A stretch of 7,838 nucleotides of DNA from Candidatus Bathyarchaeota archaeon (GTDB lineage: Archaea; Thermoproteota; Bathyarchaeia; RBG-16-48-13; GCA-020355125), in the NCBI GenBank assembly GCA_030617005.1, contig JAUWWH010000031.1, forward strand, positions 1 through 7,838, written 5' to 3'. The notes beneath the pieces were generated by a model. It saw only the letters and a program-made list of their open reading frames with translations, was not told the origin of the DNA and searched no databases. Position 1 is the first letter of the stretch, and each line of letters starts with the position of its first letter. This document shows, piece by piece, positions 6,347-7,838 of the stretch. Both the position numbers and the translations under genes were made by a program.

Positions 6347-6570
6347 CACGGGGTATTATGTTGGTGAAGGTTAGCTCAAAATTAACGGCAAATTTCATCA
6401 AAGAAGTAAAGAATAAAGAGGGGGTAATTGATGTTTATCCTGTCTTCGGACGTTTCGATGCTGTTGTCTTTATAGAAGGGAAAAATTTTTCAGAGATGAA
6501 GAATGTAGTATTAAATATAATCCAAACAAAGGGAATTAGGAGCACAGAAACGTTTACAGAAGCAATTTAA
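6343..6570 (+). CDS. stand-alone Lrp/AsnC ligand-binding (RAM) domain protein 2
   Basis: A 75-residue paralogue-like neighbour of the preceding gene, again a RAM domain with no HTH. The same order is seen: strand MLVKVSS, helix FIKEVKNKEGV, hairpin PVFGRFDAVVFIEG with the G-x-x-D signature, helix, and final strand GIRSTETFTE. Identity with protein 1 is low apart from the core pattern (V-PV-GR-D-V and TET), so this is an old duplication or a recruited partner rather than a recent copy. The ATG at 6343 forms an ATGA overlap; an internal ATG at 6358 (MLVKV) would also give a typical RAM start. A hetero-oligomer with protein 1 is a reasonable inference. Confidence 0.88.
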   Translation: MTRGIMLVKVSSKLTANFIKEVKNKEGVIDVYPVFGRFDAVVFIEGKNFSEMKNVVLNIIQTKGIRSTETFTEAI

Positions 6571-6604
6571 CTTTGTCTAAAGTTGATTATTCTCTAAAAA
6601 GGGA

Positions 6605-7212
6605 TCAGTTTCCCTTAAACCCTAACGCTAAGAAATATATCTCTGAACTCTTCTTCCTACTAGCCTTGGGTTTTACAATCCTCACAAACTTAAAGTAGTT
6701 CTCAACTTTTTTCATAAAATCCTTCAAAAGATCTCCATGAAAGACCTTTATAAAAAAAGATCCGTCACGACGCAGAACGGTAATAGCAATCTTTAAGGCA
6801 CCTTCAGCTAAACCAATCTGCCTAGCATGGTCCAAGTCCCAAATTCCAGATATGTTTGGAGAGATGTCAGATAAAACTACATCCGCTTTTTTGGGTAACT
6901 CTTGAAGAAGATCAAAACCCTCCAGAAAAGTTATATCACCAATAAATGAAGCCACATTATCCCACTCGAACCTTCAATCGTCTCTAGATCCACACCTAAC
7001 ACATACCCATCCTTACCAACCAATTCCCTAGCTATTTGCATCCACCCTCCTGGTGCTGCACCTAAATCGAGAACAACATATCCTCGCTTAATAAAGCGGT
7101 ACTTCTCTGAAGTTTGAAGAAGTTTATAGGCTGCACGACTCCTATAACCCTCGCTCTTTGCAAGCCTATAGTAGTAATCTTTTGCCCTTTCCCTAAGCCA
7201 CTTCTTAGTCAT
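6605..7212 (-). pseudogene. rlmE: 23S rRNA (uridine-2'-O-)methyltransferase RlmE/FtsJ, split by a single-base frameshift
   Basis: RlmE methylates the ribose of a uridine in the 23S rRNA A-loop using SAM. The N-terminal part is read in one frame from ATG 7212 (KDYYYRLAKSEGYRSRAAYKLL, then LDLGAAPGGW) to a stop at 6931. The rest lies in the neighbouring frame (SDISPNISG, IKVFHGD, KASRKKSSEIY) down to 6605. They join at about 6969-6971: one extra T in GGTTCG would give ETIEGFEWDNVASFIGDI, a smooth RlmE sequence of 202 residues. The K-D-K-E tetrad is then complete: K30, D116, K156 and E191, with the SAM-site D49. There is no slippery heptamer or other recoding signal, so the likeliest explanations are a sequencing or assembly error in a TTT run, or a recent inactivating deletion. 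A second start (GTG, 6955) exists but would lack the SAM site. Confidence 0.9.
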
Positions 7213-7238
7213 CTTTCACGCTTCCCTGTAATAGAGTC

Positions 7239-7248
7239 GAATATATTC
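7239..7248 (-). promoter_or_regulatory. TATA box of rlmE
   Basis: Minus strand GAATATATTC, centred near 7244, is about 32 nt from the ATG at 7212, predicting a leader of around 6 nt. It matches the spacing seen at the other promoters in the window. Confidence 0.5.
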
Positions 7249-7319
7249 TTACCCCTTTTTGAGAAGAGATAGAACAGTATTGAGTTGTGTATATTATTTA
7301 ACATAAATTAGGTAAGAAA

Positions 7320-7450
7320 GATAAAAAAAAATGAGGTTACAAGTGGCAGTTTTTTTGTTACAGATACAAAAAAGAATAGTTCATCCAGATAATAAAAATT
7401 CAGTAAATCTAAAGATATGTATAAATCATCAAATTTAAAAAAAGAAAGAA
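7320..7450 (-). terminator. AT-rich gap with U-tracts downstream of the unrecognised gene
   Basis: The 277-bp gap 7213-7489 holds the rlmE promoter at its left end. On the minus strand it has repeated T-runs (about 7437-7447 and 7323-7331) that could terminate transcription of the gene ending at 7490. A seven-T run on the plus strand (7350-7356) is flanked by two GTTACA copies. I see no convincing protein or structured RNA; the open frame at 7308-7493 (minus) is poly-Phe/Leu low-complexity sequence with no likely start signal. Confidence 0.35.
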
Positions 7451-7489
7451 GAAATAATTCGTAAAAATGAAAAAGTAACAGGCGTATTT

Positions 7490-7813
7490 TCACTTGGGGG
7501 GATATTCTAGAAAAATGTTTGTCCTCTTAAGTTCTAATATTTTTATACAGGCACTCTGTCCATCTGATATTATTTTGTCGCTTGGATACACCTCATCTTT
7601 AAACCTGTTTAAGATAATGTATCGACCCTTAACGGCTTCTTCACATTCCATATAGTACACCATCCGCCCCCCACCAAAACCCATAGTTTGGATAAAATAA
7701 ACGTTTTTATCATTTATCACTATATGATGAAGAAAGGGGGCAGGAGATATAGAAATAAATCTTATTAAATCATCAAAATCTTTAAACTCAATATAACTTA
7801 TCTGTTCAGACAA
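7490..7813 (-). CDS. hypothetical protein, 5' end uncertain (may extend beyond window)
   Basis: I do not recognise this gene. The 107 residues from a TTG at 7813 form a soluble, mixed alpha/beta pattern: YIEFKDFDDLIRFI, then SPAPFLHHIVINDKNVYFIQTMGFGGGRMVYYME, then GRYIILNRF and a closing IKILELKRTNIFLEYPP. No signal peptide, membrane segment, Cys cluster or known nucleotide-binding motif is visible. The amino-acid use is protein-like and the frame is clean, so it is probably real. The start is doubtful: no Shine-Dalgarno precedes the TTG, and the frame stays open to the window edge without another ATG, GTG or TTG in the last 25 bases, so the true start may lie beyond 7838. It is followed on the same strand by rlmE after 277 bp with its own promoter, so linkage is not implied. 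Confidence 0.7.
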   Translation of the reverse strand: MSEQISYIEFKDFDDLIRFISISPAPFLHHIVINDKNVYFIQTMGFGGGRMVYYMECEEAVKGRYIILNRFKDEVYPSDKIISDGQSACIKILELKRTNIFLEYPPK

Positions 7814-7838
7814 AGAAAGACCACTTTTATAGCATACA

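Noticed and set aside
7360..7440. Possible C/D box RNA on the minus strand (TGATGA, CTGA, GGATGA)
   Set aside because: Spacings (about 22 and 12 nt) do not fit C/D guide RNAs and the last D box is CTGT; likely chance in AT-rich sequence.
7308..7493. Open frame of 61 codons on the minus strand
   Set aside because: Nearly all Phe/Leu/Tyr/Ser from AT-rich low-complexity sequence, overlaps the end of the neighbouring gene, and has no start signal.
7824..7831. TATAAAAG as a TATA box for the gene starting at 7813
   Set aside because: Only about 15 nt from the TTG, which would put transcription start inside the coding region; it may simply be coding sequence of a longer protein.

Overview
The window looks like chromosomal DNA from an AT-rich archaeon, most likely in or near the Thermoproteota/TACK group; I cannot name the lineage. 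The archaeal assignment rests on several things. Trm1, RNase HII and RlmE are of archaeal type. There is a stand-alone pyruvate-kinase C-terminal-domain protein and a pair of HTH-less Lrp RAM-domain proteins. TATA-like boxes lie about 22-38 nt upstream of most start codons, implying leaderless or short-leader mRNAs. Finally, there is a candidate bulge-helix-bulge (BHB) intron inside a protein gene.

Layout. Positions 1-3076 (minus strand) hold an operon E1alpha -> E1beta -> E2 of a 2-oxoacid dehydrogenase complex; E2 runs off the left edge a few dozen codons before its end. Positions 3278-3847 (minus) encode a stand-alone pyruvate kinase C-terminal domain protein. Positions 3925-4631 (minus) hold RNase HII (rnhB), whose reading frame is interrupted right after the catalytic Asp-Glu by 29 nt. 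A divergent promoter region (4632-4833) separates rnhB from trm1 (4834-6039, plus), the tRNA G26 dimethyltransferase. Two tiny RAM-domain proteins overlapping by ATGA follow (6110-6570, plus). Converging on them is rlmE (7212-6605, minus), 23S rRNA 2'-O-methyltransferase, broken by a single-base frameshift. After an AT-rich gap (7213-7489) comes an unrecognised gene (7490-7813, minus) whose 5' end is uncertain.

Main discovery. The conventional reading of rnhB starts at codon 43 and lacks the GxDEAGRG active-site segment. That segment is present upstream, in frame with an ATG at 4631, but 29 nt separate GVDEAGR from GPVIGP. Removing 4550-4578 restores the family motif and gives a 225-residue protein. 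The 29 nt and their flanks fold into the archaeal splicing-endonuclease substrate: a 4-bp central helix, two 3-nt bulges, and an inner stem. The junction predicted from protein conservation falls in both bulges. This is a strong candidate for a very short mRNA intron in rnhB.

Functional view. The left part is central carbon metabolism (oxidative decarboxylation of a 2-oxoacid to acyl-CoA). The right part is RNA/DNA maintenance (RNase HII, tRNA and rRNA methylation). The small RAM proteins may be metabolite sensors, but nothing here identifies a ligand. No tRNA or rRNA genes, mobile elements or CRISPR arrays were seen.
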